From assembly GCF_000208925.1 (NCBI RefSeq), contig NW_001914886.1, positions 38,924 to 102,923 of the forward strand: a stretch of 64,000 nt of DNA, read 5' to 3'. Made by a program: the position numbers and the translations under genes. Within the stretch, counting starts at the first letter, position 1. Each line of letters starts with the position of its first letter. Source of the DNA: Entamoeba histolytica HM-1:IMSS (lineage: Eukaryota; Evosea; Mastigamoebida; Endamoebidae). The notes below the pieces were generated by a model. The model saw nothing but the letters and a program-made list of their open reading frames with translations, had not been told where the DNA came from and searched no databases. This document shows positions 45,101-52,051 of this stretch, piece by piece.

Positions 45101-45397
45101 TTGAGTTAATGTTGATGGAGTGGTTGTAGAACTACCTTCACTGCTAGTTTGATAACCACCTTTTATATTTAAATCCGAAATTGTTGCAGAATTTGCGACT
45201 TGAAGAACTGCTTCAAAGGAATTACATTTATCGTCATTAAATAAACAAGAAAAGGTACTTTCATCATCGGCTTTAAGAGAATCAACCTTTTCAACAGTAC
45301 ATGTACAAGTACATTTGTTTTCCTCTGTTGCAGTAGTACAAGTATAAGCAAGAACATAGTTAATTAATAATAATTGTACTATGAGGTAAAAAACCAT
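30188..45397 (-). CDS. Giant modular secreted single-pass membrane protein (5069 aa)
   Basis: A single uninterrupted ORF of 15.2 kb. Residues 1-17 are a signal peptide. The ectodomain is Ser/Thr/Asn/Ile/Val-rich and predicted mostly beta. From residue about 19 to 2,700 a module recurs roughly every 150 residues, about 18 times: an aromatic-Arg-aromatic strand, then a Cys-x-Tyr/Thr segment and an F-x-E-x-D-C end (examples: CTYTNSKFNEYDC at about 1008, CTCTDNNEFEEWDC at about 1280, CTYNPSSELPFVEFDC at about 1590). Modules weaken toward the C-terminus but Cys clusters continue. A strong TM segment is at about 4982-5014, followed by a basic stop-transfer RKR and an acidic/Lys cytosolic tail of about 55 residues. 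No known domain seen. Likely a surface adhesin-like or structural protein; function unknown. Confidence 0.85.
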   Translation of the reverse strand: MVFYLIVQLLLINYVLAYTCTTATEENKCTCTCTVEKVDSLKADDESTFSCLFNDDKCNSFEAVLQVANSATISDLNIKGGYQTSSEGSSTTTPSTLTQITIQQLESSEKGTITNPAFTLNASPIDSSIPIYISSGFGYVKVIGSDGLALENIADNTLLVSGTQIKVKGLSEGSRTVALSENIIDFGSNNLQQGTVELNEPLNTYKNRYVNGFSGDECTFGSNGFSQEECKYLNLYNNMVLRVTSDSYPTDLNTYIVNEWKEIKFETENDLIIPESITIKSNTLSIGGKFTINCPVTVTTLNIIANPENKITKSITVSEIVAVDQKTVYFVLTNSAVITKKEETESQSENPFVVYKLSETSSRVVSSSNEEGEKCVYEKSAYTSSDCNMLDDNNEVILKFIPGESEPENELSYDDKFKTNKFKGIDLTSATNVNTIKGFKLTSFTLTKTGLHFINCEITNLIYQSGVTIDYLLFTENSKVNKVIDGQPNYLFTANSQTMLSGMQDSRLHIDKVTKDYYRYSFSSNGAVCTLTCSEKDTKCKFVEFDCTNSKLVEPSLMTLKFKEQTFTLYPIECSEGMKYDFKECDGSNAVKIQGSDTMTQTITCPSFKADHITIETDKMVITKFEVTGTALSILKSVPSTIEFKSSLTYIIVNSAYSSSDKTKNNCIDIADEYMRCGSSTKPDNNCVVTSLAQNTYEQEDCSSSYIDLKRMDLVFNKDPSITSGLEDSEKEFKSLTVKCVDCSSFTLNIPKFTFDEEFDISNLNNIFFTIKTKVSGSAGIILPTQINGYLILDGANPEKVTLSITGSLYTNINGLKCFSNGESSLEVESSYYWYDKTHVCVYESASFRSEICKIFSSYENVNVQINAPTTISTPLSVNTLTFSDGASTTQPNIKCKSVVVSKDTTLSEVFNTLTMNGNDNGITVTISESVGKAIFNGDNIKLNAKTITSYELINSPKGIQIFGSLSEQAAVQEGTFYGNLEKHPNTLKKVQMGDNFYRYSNIEINDQCTYTNSKFNEYDCQKYLDQFNTEKYVTIEYKSSGTNANTFKKCIVSISQQISSMKCKETELKVDSFSITDSQLGSVTMNSQYSQNKIISTSTITSISLSDTQTSNLPIFYGHENTIEGTTLYYFKISENNGRYYFKEEGAITTCEYSNGEFNIGDCSSVDSLDLIIKSDGFSSNERKYNTVTVESNVQSIISIIATTLTLKCSTVTIDSITVDKLQLPDTYSDYYFKSGTITNIVGGLSPLFIGGSENIYSVTPFVENDNTYRYFRESKNNGECTCTDNNEFEEWDCKTSSKYYAPEKMKLVCEQTFVFDSSNTKKFKEFSLGTEDIELTNLKVNTVNVNVAKYKLTNVDIGILTINKEFNGGLVSGNIQTITTNSDYSSNIIMYYSSESVPSFDNYYCHKIGDKIYRVSKEEKFYCTLKSDIDSVSFEEKDCNEEYTSTNGNKILKLTYNPSALTFVSPYNKFENIESSLNELVLNGITLNIFTSSESITKITLSLTGINTFNVGKLSNYKITVTDKIEKMIISTIPQDAYIKGTVNAIETSLSENNILFVLEGTPATDSSVSNYNSVKISENLYRITHGSNTKCTYNPSSELPFVEFDCNKYATNMESPLLTFMYSGSEDISLTTEKLNTFSSAILGSSSKIENLKITDKASFSTAISSLELNKCNFGTLEIVQVGKFVFTDSTIGTLSFLKSESHEGSELTRSTINKVENIVENSILCVGDELSEIKTGFSTYAISALKKRFSLTAENKYCTLTSAGYEEWDCTENYAENNYLFLKLTTTATLPTFPTAFKGVEFSSTSAVQITNSEPITFEQYSIESSNPIVSFIGTVTISSLSVKTDTPGFSYFESLTINNVVLEKSPNYILTTGNTVSIPNTIYSLSSSETTNRISSKSTLECTYVSDCSFTEADCNGYNNYVLSSLKANIVFNNENDNAIAYSCTSKEWNSISYNTEKSLSLTGQPFSVNTITFYPQVNIEQQITILQSCDFRNKETNNRQLSLKFVDGVSFTVFDIDNNKVDPVNSNENIPPKNYLFEGKLDGVNPANMYLIGCGESIYYYKDKKSDCLCTLKGDILKLEESSWTGANAFECYKRSDKVTSYSLAFSKESTGQIKVMVSDISFASIVFGDLQKVSFINGFEENENKENIKLTIDSITPCQHLSFDSKISVVVNNVGSNEAGFIFAEHIKVNGLAKSIIITKSSEAISGLTRTPFVDESLNGFARYHTKEDRGLNCYPGDTADCIVSEYSLYYTYQAGKETQITLVSSFKEIVSDLGTSDDTLTISRGDGIKDDVELTTFTAKCKTTIQGIKISTFIPSNKYVLLDNHPENIQDNSKSNYYYSSLSSAKPSGSANIVQCGDYYRVTKEDVQCKCYYDNLLPDCEINPNDFDYILKPKSQSSDTTYKIEKLWKTVSFDDAQEGDIVEIASKNNVIIIPQKSIKITGSSMTVSLDYNKLNDIPFIEINGVTVTSVINTENAGSQVLFGSDTSPDSSVSFATCSLTYFRGFADSKHKSCSCAVDESNNYDKNDCILRSSSLDLDIEIESHTVQYPWNVINILKTSTLTLSKDKTVNTINQKDGFELILNGDLSTSVLLNPSCKDYLYVDLNDGSANIRIEKSCVYYLNAKSDSYLDNALRPYVVKCGESNYRVGTDIECKCKLTTSGSIELNKENIDYVDCRHYFPDLSDYYFDLGDKNVMVNEDVKLKGFSGIVNDDFSIGGDGSLTLSSLELSKNKLTFTGKSVEIASANIAANEKLIDKTTEKMTINSLTVGTSNGPYILSYGAKDKALTISGEIETSVKNSIIDVLYANHVGVTIPKQDKLKSISLNGRTTVYLGVDQTPGDTVNCYITSFNSNYDLQFSTINCPCDTEKCIINVQSTSVNLGGSDSTAQWVIQQEMVSFTNPKSIAQMTVNSQSKTTITTESPLTIKNLNVDNTIVLSGSFNIESLDAQKVEVARESNVQIDNAKFSSFVSKTSNAVTVDVQSTTENTFELDCLNCQLSTKSSDNSAKQTIKKLVMGNSRYYKFTENAIFTISQISLDSEGSFELLKIDNGATLTFDSSIEQQTFTYPLLIADSFINENIIVNEANSNKFKKLCKSSKLFVYNSESIESISANSLSELCHFNGQKTVFTEDNAENCKDIPLCILELEQNPSESLKANYDRVICKKDLEFETDNDVTVECDDTHTITIVNPNPTEVRVNSIRCNLHLSSGPFIINSLSGSDNIEIIAEESTVSVTVKSVKCGSISTSSSLTIDGDVICSSIKASSLKLSSGSLSCSNNIISTQLEIDQHFNGLLKVSLLSAQSLIDGNKEFLNHAITSLGGELIYKDYYIAVKDANNAESSKKCYTVGDVLDISELRYSNNKEHNCDSDTGIVVSVESKEIIVSKEVKIDREITSGISNVLFTGTGSLTLTHYKISYASFYVKSDITASEGCSALVCASGVYNGFDDLTIKTVENVVINYAKRIFIEDVGTLTINGKSDGEIEISINSNKFSGSSRPVILVNSDDDNKFKVSYNEICKGSFTVIKSSRPLNIASNNENDVLLCNNKVLYHKFDKLENVPHISCDDELVEYDSQLNADPYECKNTNGLNCVATYTGSATNLENINAQTLIIKNKNSDENKNYIISEKVENLIIEGDGKADFTILPSTITVNGNVEVTFTHSSSDLSIPHYITGSEGSDITINCETKSGLHISSIHSDGSVSFNQCSGSSLIDGVVKVNKMALSASKFSLYSDFEVVGSLSATPILEENADYTVFTLNSASNKFIVNSVDQVGTCTILLNTRNLVVEPVVSIPEFISSNRIYYKNCDANPTALAFDMCTLRSDITSIDTLNIQESAYYQYYSICPDPTKGIDLSTVTINKLNGLEAVNYYSIKLGSNVAVQSSTSSPVVINSLNFSDSVTLESKYEINKLICLSGECSLVVAADTVITSSLEGVKSFNITIEPNAVFTYRGTNELNISTLTIKSANGLSFSALSASISFEAIVFTPITSSSSSYVFVKTLNGLESISVVKRDGVVLAESSKYPIVTSSDEITVTITENEKDGKGRKTVACNSKTVLYLNQTQQNEDSSKFVCPEVITCTMSSPSSTCVRGKDDSQEYVQQYKYVYTSGYDVTSINLPNNNKLTPSYDIVEIKGNHSKSIKIENGGSYLLDIASSCSGGSVSCISSDDSSASLSCTVRLSLNDGTISVNGKGIVIEEDSTYESASNSVINIPKDAVVDISSIVGTTIKLNLQEKGTVNIMKYGSFSEILMSDGSVINAYDAFDSSVINYNGGEIIVQGDNIVTLKEINILEGSISNGECRTIIRPSNFDDVTNPKKIWEGNVPFSNIVGIKYYKYSGSVLEACVSSSSEHKFGDVYCSSSYANSSICYCSYDPYVDQSCILSCEETESKECVFHDENSNSPLFDKVQLQQGQNKLKIESSMKLFKLDGIELQEIEAVVPITIYSIEDSDEKECVLTISGSNTLLSIERIHLVNPKSVLTLYVREVSIRELYIENANFETSAVITLLESNTPIISFSDAYDTGAISLPTVERQIVMKNASITFKNQGAIAIYGPSKDETFIDPETNSHYNADFNPTVIEDTQIHLVSDTNKCYENNSTKTKSVIYFDVVGRISVSNIEVDYNCLSNESSENSVANLIYTNIPNYITVSGTLSSNLRVDEQKYIIVVAAQDFDDIEQYNIPELSCVVSDTFRSNSFSETASDVWSSPTCPCTGNGCIIDTTKPSVAIRYNLDSKQLDKYSAKYGTMIGSDVTIQTLVVQGSEEHDNYAVTCSLTRSKITELQLENYGKITFDESQNINNIIGDNNTNTSVILRNSITLKTNEIRNTNLNLVGSSIYLARSSVGDFSGQTIRISSNGHFDLYSNNVEFTKDTIFNISFNSPGQSHSISVDDDVSGNSLSILNAQFLVNIPSGHSKCTFAFLRINQPVDNVDVTLVSPLSKIKGDSSSFKVYSLCGGLVISDLPEDQVSCPNDRMARSIETKEFPMYMIAVIVVFVLVLVVVAVVFIVYIIHVYIVRKRNLKVFEEGEEVDIEDDKKEEEIENKPNDKKEEEIENKSTEAKDVQNKDTTA
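30233..30304 (-). repeat. 36-bp tandem duplication in the giant gene's cytosolic tail
   Basis: Two near-identical 36-bp copies encode a duplicated 12-residue unit with DKKEEEIENK, separated by P/N/S changes. This is the only clear nucleotide-level tandem repeat noticed in the gene; the ectodomain modules are too diverged to show one. Confidence 0.8.
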
Positions 45398-45401
45398 GAT
45401 A

Positions 45402-45437
45402 TGAAATTAACAGTTCGTAATTGACGAGTAAAAATAC
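45402..45437 (-). promoter_or_regulatory. Entamoeba-type core promoter of the giant gene
   Basis: Reading the minus strand toward the ATG at 45397: GTATTTTTAC at 45437-45428 (TATA element, consensus GTATTTAAAG/C), ACGAACTG at 45419-45412 (GAAC element) and TTAATTTCA at 45410-45402 (initiator, consensus AAAAATTCA). Order and spacing match the published tripartite Entamoeba histolytica promoter, and the leader would be about ten nucleotides, which supports this ATG. Confidence 0.7.
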
Positions 45438-48228
45438 CCAACGAGGATGATTTTTACATGAATTTAGTTTAATAATTTTAAATAAATAAAAAATAAAAAA
45501 GACGTTATTAACCAACGAAATTGTCTCTTTTTTCTACTCTTTTCCTCGTTATTGTTCTATTTTTATTTAATTTTCTTCGGTTGTAATTTCACATCCATTT
45601 CCAACGATTTTAGTATAAAAATACCTGGTTATTATTTTATTTTTTGCATCATTCTAATCTTTTCGTTCTATTACATTTTTTATTTCTTTCGATAATTATA
45701 TTTTTATTATCTTTAGTGTTTTTTTTTCTGGATTTGTTCAAAGTATTAGCTAAAAATATAATTATCTCAGTTTTTATTCAGTAAAAAAACATAATCACCT
45801 CATATCTATTTATATGTTTTTTATTTTTGTGTTATTATTTTTATTTTCCTTTTCAAAAATACTTCACTTCATCTTCTTACTCCTCTTTTTTTTATATTTA
45901 TTTTCTTAAACAACAAAAATTTGATTCATTGAACTTTAATGCGAAAAATAAACCTGTTTTATTTTTAATTGTATAAATAAAAAGTAATTAATTACGTATT
46001 AATAAAACTTGTTTCTATTGTTCCTGTATCAACTAAGACTAATCCTATCACTTTGTTTTAGTCTATCATTTCTACAGAGTATATCTAATTGTGATTTCCG
46101 CAGTATTCTATGATATCCATCTTGTTTTTTATTACATGGTTTTTTTATTATAAATTTTATAAATAAAAAATTTTTCTATTTTCTTTTTATTTATCTTTTC
46201 TCTCTTAATTAAAAAAAAAATTACTTTTCTTAAATCTTTCAAATGTTTATATTAATCAATTTTATAAACTGTTTTTATTTTCTTCTTTCTCTTTAATAAT
46301 TATAAATTATTTTGTATTGTTTTTTATTTTCTCTTTATTTCTTTTGTTGTTTTTTTTTGTTTGAAACGAGTGTTATTTAACCACCTATTCAACTTATTTC
46401 CATAACTTCATTCAATAAAGTTATTTTGTTATTTTATTCTTCTTACTATCCTCCTTTAACACCAAATAAAGTTTATTTTTCATATCATCTTTTTGATTCA
46501 TATTATCTTTATGTATGTAACATTCCTTTTTGTCTTTTGTATTATCATTGGCTGTTTTCTCATAACCTGGTAGATTTCTTTCGTTGTTTATTTCTATTAA
46601 GAAAATAGATTTTATTTCCACTCGTTTCAATATTATTCGCATGACATTTTTGAGTTTATTTAATTAAACTTACATAGTTGAATTTTTTGTTTGAATAGTC
46701 TTTTTAAGGTTTTGTTTCTCATTTAAAATTCTGTATGCAAGAATGTGTAATCAATAAAAAATTAATAGTCTTCATTTTAATTGAAAATTAATTTGTAAAA
46801 CTGCTAACAGTATTTTATTATGAAATATTTAATTATGGAAAATGATGCTGGTTACCTTATGACATACTATCAATGTATTGATTTTATTTTATTATTATAG
46901 GTATTGTCAAATTACATACCATTCTTTTTGTTTATTTTCCATTTTATTTCTTTTGTTATTCGTATTTTTCTAAGGATTATTATATTAATAAATCATTTAA
47001 ACAATATAGAATAATTCCTATTTTCTTGTGTTGAATCGTTTTTATTTCATAATAAATATTAATGAACTTTTAGTACATTTGAATTACCATTTCTATTTAT
47101 TTTTTTTTTCTTTGTATTGTTTGTTTAATACTATAACTATTTCAAGTTTATCATTTATCTTTGTTGTTATTAAACAGACTTAATAACCTTATTCAATTCA
47201 TTGAAATCTCTTCTAAATCTTCTCATTTTTTACATTTATGTATCAATGTTCTTATTCTACCTACTTCTTTTTATTTCTCTTTAATCGTTTATTTTTTTTT
47301 TTGATTCTATTTAATTTGGTTCAGTTTCATTATTCCACTCAGCTTTATGATTCTGTTTTTAATACCAACAATTTTTAATACCAACACCAGCTTTAATTTA
47401 TTTCATTCATGTATTGATATGATATATTCTTGTTATCTTATCAAAGTGTATTTACTCTAATAAAAATCTTTTTCCATTCTTCTTTACTTAGCAAACAAAA
47501 GACATTATGACTCTAAATATATTATACCATCAAGACAGTTCTAAATATCAAATTGATTAAAATTTAATAACTCTTCTTTCAATATCATTGTCTCTGTTGT
47601 TCTCACTTCTGTTTATCTAAGATTATCCTTTCATTTTGTTAAAACTCCTTTGTATCTATTCTATTTTTTTTATTATTTGAATGCTCATTTTCTTATCATC
47701 CAATGTCTTCTCTGTAATAACTCTCAAATTTCCATTTTGTTTCTTCTTGTATATTGTTTCTTCTTACTAATATCAACTTTATGGCAATGCTCTTATCTTC
47801 TTTGTCGTGTCTCTAAGTATATTCTCTTTCCCCTAAATTACGTGTGTTATGCAAAACTTCTTCTTTCTTAGAACCATTAGTCTAGTACCTTCATTCAATC
47901 TCTTTATCTTTTTAATAACATTAAAATGTTTCATCAAATCGAATTTCCAAATAGTACAACTAATATATGTTATACAAATATTCAAATTTGTGGCAACTTA
48001 TCTTCTTCATTTGTGTCACATCTTCCAAAACAAATTATACATCATTTTGTCATTTGTTCTTTTGTCTGATAATAAGAGATAGCACTAATTCTCTTCATAA
48101 GAGTCATTAAAATTTACACAGGGAAGATGTTTAAATAAAACCAGAACAATTCTATTCAATGATGAACATACAACACTAATATCAAAAACACAGAAAACTT
48201 GAAAACAAAAAAAACAAAACCATCAAAA
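45438..48228. other. Intergenic, 2.8 kb
   Basis: T-rich DNA between divergently transcribed genes. On the minus strand, 46642-46421 is an ATG-started 73-codon frame, Lys/Asn/Asp-rich, possibly chance. At about 48020-47830 the minus strand has coding-like pieces (LEDVTQMKKISCHKFEYLYN, NVIKKIKRLNEGTRLMVLRK) in two frames, perhaps another fossil. Nothing firm. Confidence 0.35.
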
Positions 48229-50202
48229 ATGGAAAAAACACCAAGAAATTCTGTGGATGATTTGCTAATGTTGTTTGAAGATGTTAAAGACAATAATAAA
48301 CCAGTAGACTATACCAAACTAGAGAGTGAAGAAACAAAAAAGACAGAGAATAAAGAGAGGAGAAAATCACTGAGTATTAATGTAAATGATGAAATACCCG
48401 AAAAAAGAAAGAGAAAAAGCATAAAACAAGAAGGAACTCCACAACCCAAAGTGGGAGCTGTTTTTGAAATCCAATACCAACACTTACCAAATAAAATAGA
48501 TATTTCTGAATTAAAAGAATTACTTGAAAAAATACCAAAAATGGAAGGGAAAATAATGTTTAATGAGAAAAATCTTGAACAATCAATTGTTATTAATTGT
48601 ACAAACAACGGAATTCATGCACTAATTGGAAACAGTTATGTTGTACTCAAAAAAGAACTACTCCCAGAAATTATTAATAGTAGGAGATTGATTATTGTAT
48701 ATAACTTAATGGAAGAAATCAAAAATTATAGAAATAACATTAAATGTATTTTGGAAAATTTCAATACAAACAATACAATCTTCGACACTTATATTGGAGC
48801 ATCAACAATAGATCCAGGAAGTGTTGATGGAAAAACATTTAGTCAAATTTGTTTAGTCTATGAAGTTATAATAAATAAAAGTACTATAGAAGAAAGATTG
48901 AAACAAACACGTAGACTTGCAGTGAAAGAAGTAGAGGTTATGAATAATGATAATATGATAAAAGTATTTCAAGAACAAGAAATGATTATTGATGGAGTTT
49001 TGATTGAAATGAATTATTGTAATGAATTTAAAATAGATAATAAATTATTGAATGAACAACGAAAAAAATTAATTGAAGAACAACATAAAATAGAAATGGA
49101 AACAAAGAAAATTATAGGAAGAACAATTAATTTATCATCTCCTGAACAAGTTAAGAAAGAACTTATACGATTTAATATTGGAATAGATGGAATAAAGAAG
49201 AAGGCAACAACAGACAAAAAGATACTCAGTCAATCAGATCATCCATTTGCTAAACTTGTTCTTGAGTATAGAAAAATTTCTAAACTTCTGTCTGGTGTAA
49301 TTGAACAAATCAGAAAATGTTGTATTAAATCAGGTGATGAATATTTTATTAGAACTACATGGAGCCAAACAGCAATTGTAACAGGAAGAATTCAATCTAA
49401 AAGTCCTAATCTTCAACAAATTCCAAAACAATCATTTTCACTTCCACAATGCTTAATAATCCCAAGAGACTTATTTATTACACATAACAATAATACTTTT
49501 GTTGCAATTGATTATAATCAAATTGAATTAAGAATTTTAGCTGATTTTACAAAAGACCATCATTTAATTGAATTCTTTAAGTCAAATACTGATGTTCATA
49601 GACTTATTGCAGCACATTGGCTTAAAAAGAATGTAAATGATATTACTGATGATGAAAGAAGAAAAGCTAAAACAATTGTGTATGGATGTATTTATGGAAT
49701 TGGTCCATTTTCATTGGCTGACCAACTTCATGTTTCATTAGATGAATCTAAAGCCTTTTTAGAATCTTTTCTTGACCAATTCCCAGCATTTAAAAAATGG
49801 AAAGAAGAAACTATTACCAACGCATCAACAACTGGTTTTGTACATACTATTAACAATCGAAGAAGAAGAATAAATAATTTAACAGACTGTAATGATAAAA
49901 AGACAGTTGCAGAGTCTAAAAGAATTGCAGTTAATTCTCCAATTCAAGGTACTGCTGCTGATATTATCAAAATGTGTATGATTGAAATATTCAAGAAATT
50001 ACATTCAAGTTGGGTAGGTGTTCAACTCTTATTAAATATTCATGATGAAATCGTTTTAGAAGTACCTGATCATTTACTTGATGAAGTTTGTGTTACATTA
50101 AAACATCTAATGGAACATATTGTCAAACTTGAAGTTCCTCTTGTAGTTACTGTTGAAACGGGAAAGAAATGGGGTTCTCTTCATCCTTACAACTTGAATT
50201 AA
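48229..50202 (+). CDS. Family A DNA polymerase
   Basis: 657 residues from the ATG at 48229; the frame extends ten codons to a TTG, which is not used. All three palm/finger motifs are present: motif A VAIDYNQIELRILADF at about 425, motif B RRKAKTIVYGCIYGIG (R-x3-K-x6-YG) at about 480, and motif C NIHDEIVLEV at about 603. Thumb residues lead with TGRIQSKSPNLQQIP. The N-terminal 200 residues carry a basic NLS-like KRKRKS but no recognisable 3'-5' exonuclease motifs, so it may lack proofreading. Since Entamoeba mitosomes have no DNA, a nuclear repair or translesion role (pol theta/nu-like) is likelier than organelle replication. Fully active on sequence grounds. Confidence 0.92.
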   Translation: MEKTPRNSVDDLLMLFEDVKDNNKPVDYTKLESEETKKTENKERRKSLSINVNDEIPEKRKRKSIKQEGTPQPKVGAVFEIQYQHLPNKIDISELKELLEKIPKMEGKIMFNEKNLEQSIVINCTNNGIHALIGNSYVVLKKELLPEIINSRRLIIVYNLMEEIKNYRNNIKCILENFNTNNTIFDTYIGASTIDPGSVDGKTFSQICLVYEVIINKSTIEERLKQTRRLAVKEVEVMNNDNMIKVFQEQEMIIDGVLIEMNYCNEFKIDNKLLNEQRKKLIEEQHKIEMETKKIIGRTINLSSPEQVKKELIRFNIGIDGIKKKATTDKKILSQSDHPFAKLVLEYRKISKLLSGVIEQIRKCCIKSGDEYFIRTTWSQTAIVTGRIQSKSPNLQQIPKQSFSLPQCLIIPRDLFITHNNNTFVAIDYNQIELRILADFTKDHHLIEFFKSNTDVHRLIAAHWLKKNVNDITDDERRKAKTIVYGCIYGIGPFSLADQLHVSLDESKAFLESFLDQFPAFKKWKEETITNASTTGFVHTINNRRRRINNLTDCNDKKTVAESKRIAVNSPIQGTAADIIKMCMIEIFKKLHSSWVGVQLLLNIHDEIVLEVPDHLLDEVCVTLKHLMEHIVKLEVPLVVTVETGKKWGSLHPYNLN

Positions 50203-52051
50203 TTCATTTATTATAAATGTTTATTTCATTTAATGCTTACTTGAAAGTAAATACTCTTTTAACACTTTTGAATATAAAGTCTTTGTATCAATTCAACCAA
50301 CCTAATAAATATCATCAATTCTATTCACTAATAACCATCACAATTAATGTTATCATAATTAAAACCAGTTATAATAACATCAAATAAAAATGGTTATTAA
50401 GCATTTCAAAATAACTTCAATAATAATACCATTCATCACTGAATAAAAACAAACATCATTGGTATCATAAAACAAATATTTGAATTTTAAATAACCATTG
50501 AAGACTGATATATTCGTTCAAGAAAATACAATAAAAATACAACGGATATTTCACAAGAAAATTAACTAAAAGAAAGAGTATGTAATGTAAAAGACATAGA
50601 AAAAATCAAAAAAACTACAACAACAAATTGTTTCAATTCTTGATATTTTGAAAGTAGTAATAAGAAACATCACTACAGGAATAATGCCTAAATATTCCAT
50701 TGGAATAGAACATCACTAATTAACTTCAATAACATTAGAATAAAAAGTCATATCGAAGGTAAGAAGTTTTATCAATGACAATAGATGAAATGTAAATAAT
50801 GAGTAAATTTCAAAACTAATTAATGGAAACTAGGGACAAAAACATGTTAGAATAAATTACAAAGTATTGTAGTGATTAAAAAGAAAAATAATTTATTATA
50901 TAATATTTAGCAACAACAGTAATACCATTTTATTCTTCCATTTGTTATAATTATCATTTATGTATAACTTCACTATTAACTAGAGATTAATTCTATTTAA
51001 CTAAAGTTATTTGTACTAATATTTTCTAAAAGATTATTTTTGGTTTTTATGAAATAAATACTTTTTATTCTAAAATAAACACTTATTTATTTATTTATTT
51101 ATGGTTTTATAGATTCTTCATTTATTTAATCGTTTTAATTATTTAGTATATCTATTGGGTTGTGTTAGTTTATTATTTATTTTGTTAAACACATGACTGA
51201 GTATGTATTTTGTTCATTTTGTCATCAGCTTGGATATTATTTGTTTATCATTCGATTTAAATAAAATAATAAGGTGTTGTGTTATAATTATAGTTAAGAT
51301 GGATATAATTCATGACTATCACCTTATTTACACCTAATAATTATATCACATAAATATGAAATAAACTTTTTTATTTATTCTTGATGATTAATTTCATTGA
51401 TAGAATGTGTCAATAACTTAAAATGAATTAAGTGACTTAAATTTTTGTAAATTTTATTGTGTTTTTGTTTATTTTATTCATTATTGGTAGATTAATTAAG
51501 ACTATATTTTGTCATATCAACTTCTTTTAATATTTTAATACATACTTTCTATAATTATTTTGTTATAATCCATTCACAATAAAAATAACTTATTTTGTAA
51601 ATATTTGATTTAAAAATATGTTTGTAATATTTTTTATATTGTTTCTTTTTTTTATTTTCGTACACTATTCTCATTTTTATTGAAATTTTTATGTAATTTA
51701 TCTTCATTCTTCATCACGTTACTCTTTTTGGTTATTATTGCATATTCTATTATTGATAAGTTGTGATTATCATCACCCAGCAAATAATTACTTCAAATGT
51801 TTTGGCATAAGTCATGAGAATGTTGATTTCTGAGTATTGAAAAGGAGTCATACTGAATGAAACAAAAAGGAAGAAAAAAGTCCAAATTGTAAAAGAATCA
51901 GCTAAAACAAAAATAGGAGAATCATATAAATTATCAAAAGAAAAGATCAATTAAAAAACAAATGAGTTCGACGCCAAAATAAAGAAAATAAAAATACAAA
52001 TCTTCTTTAAATAGAAAAAACTAAAAAAAGAGGAACTATTAAAAAAAAAGA
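50203..52051. other. Intergenic, 1.85 kb
   Basis: Very AT-rich, purine-rich at 50480-50900 then T-rich. No ORF or motif I can support. The last 20 nt contain GAGGAACTATT, a GAAC-like element just before the MAPK start. Confidence 0.4.

Noticed and set aside
30188..45397. CRISPR, phage or bacterial features
   Set aside because: No spaced direct repeats, and introns and gene families are eukaryotic.
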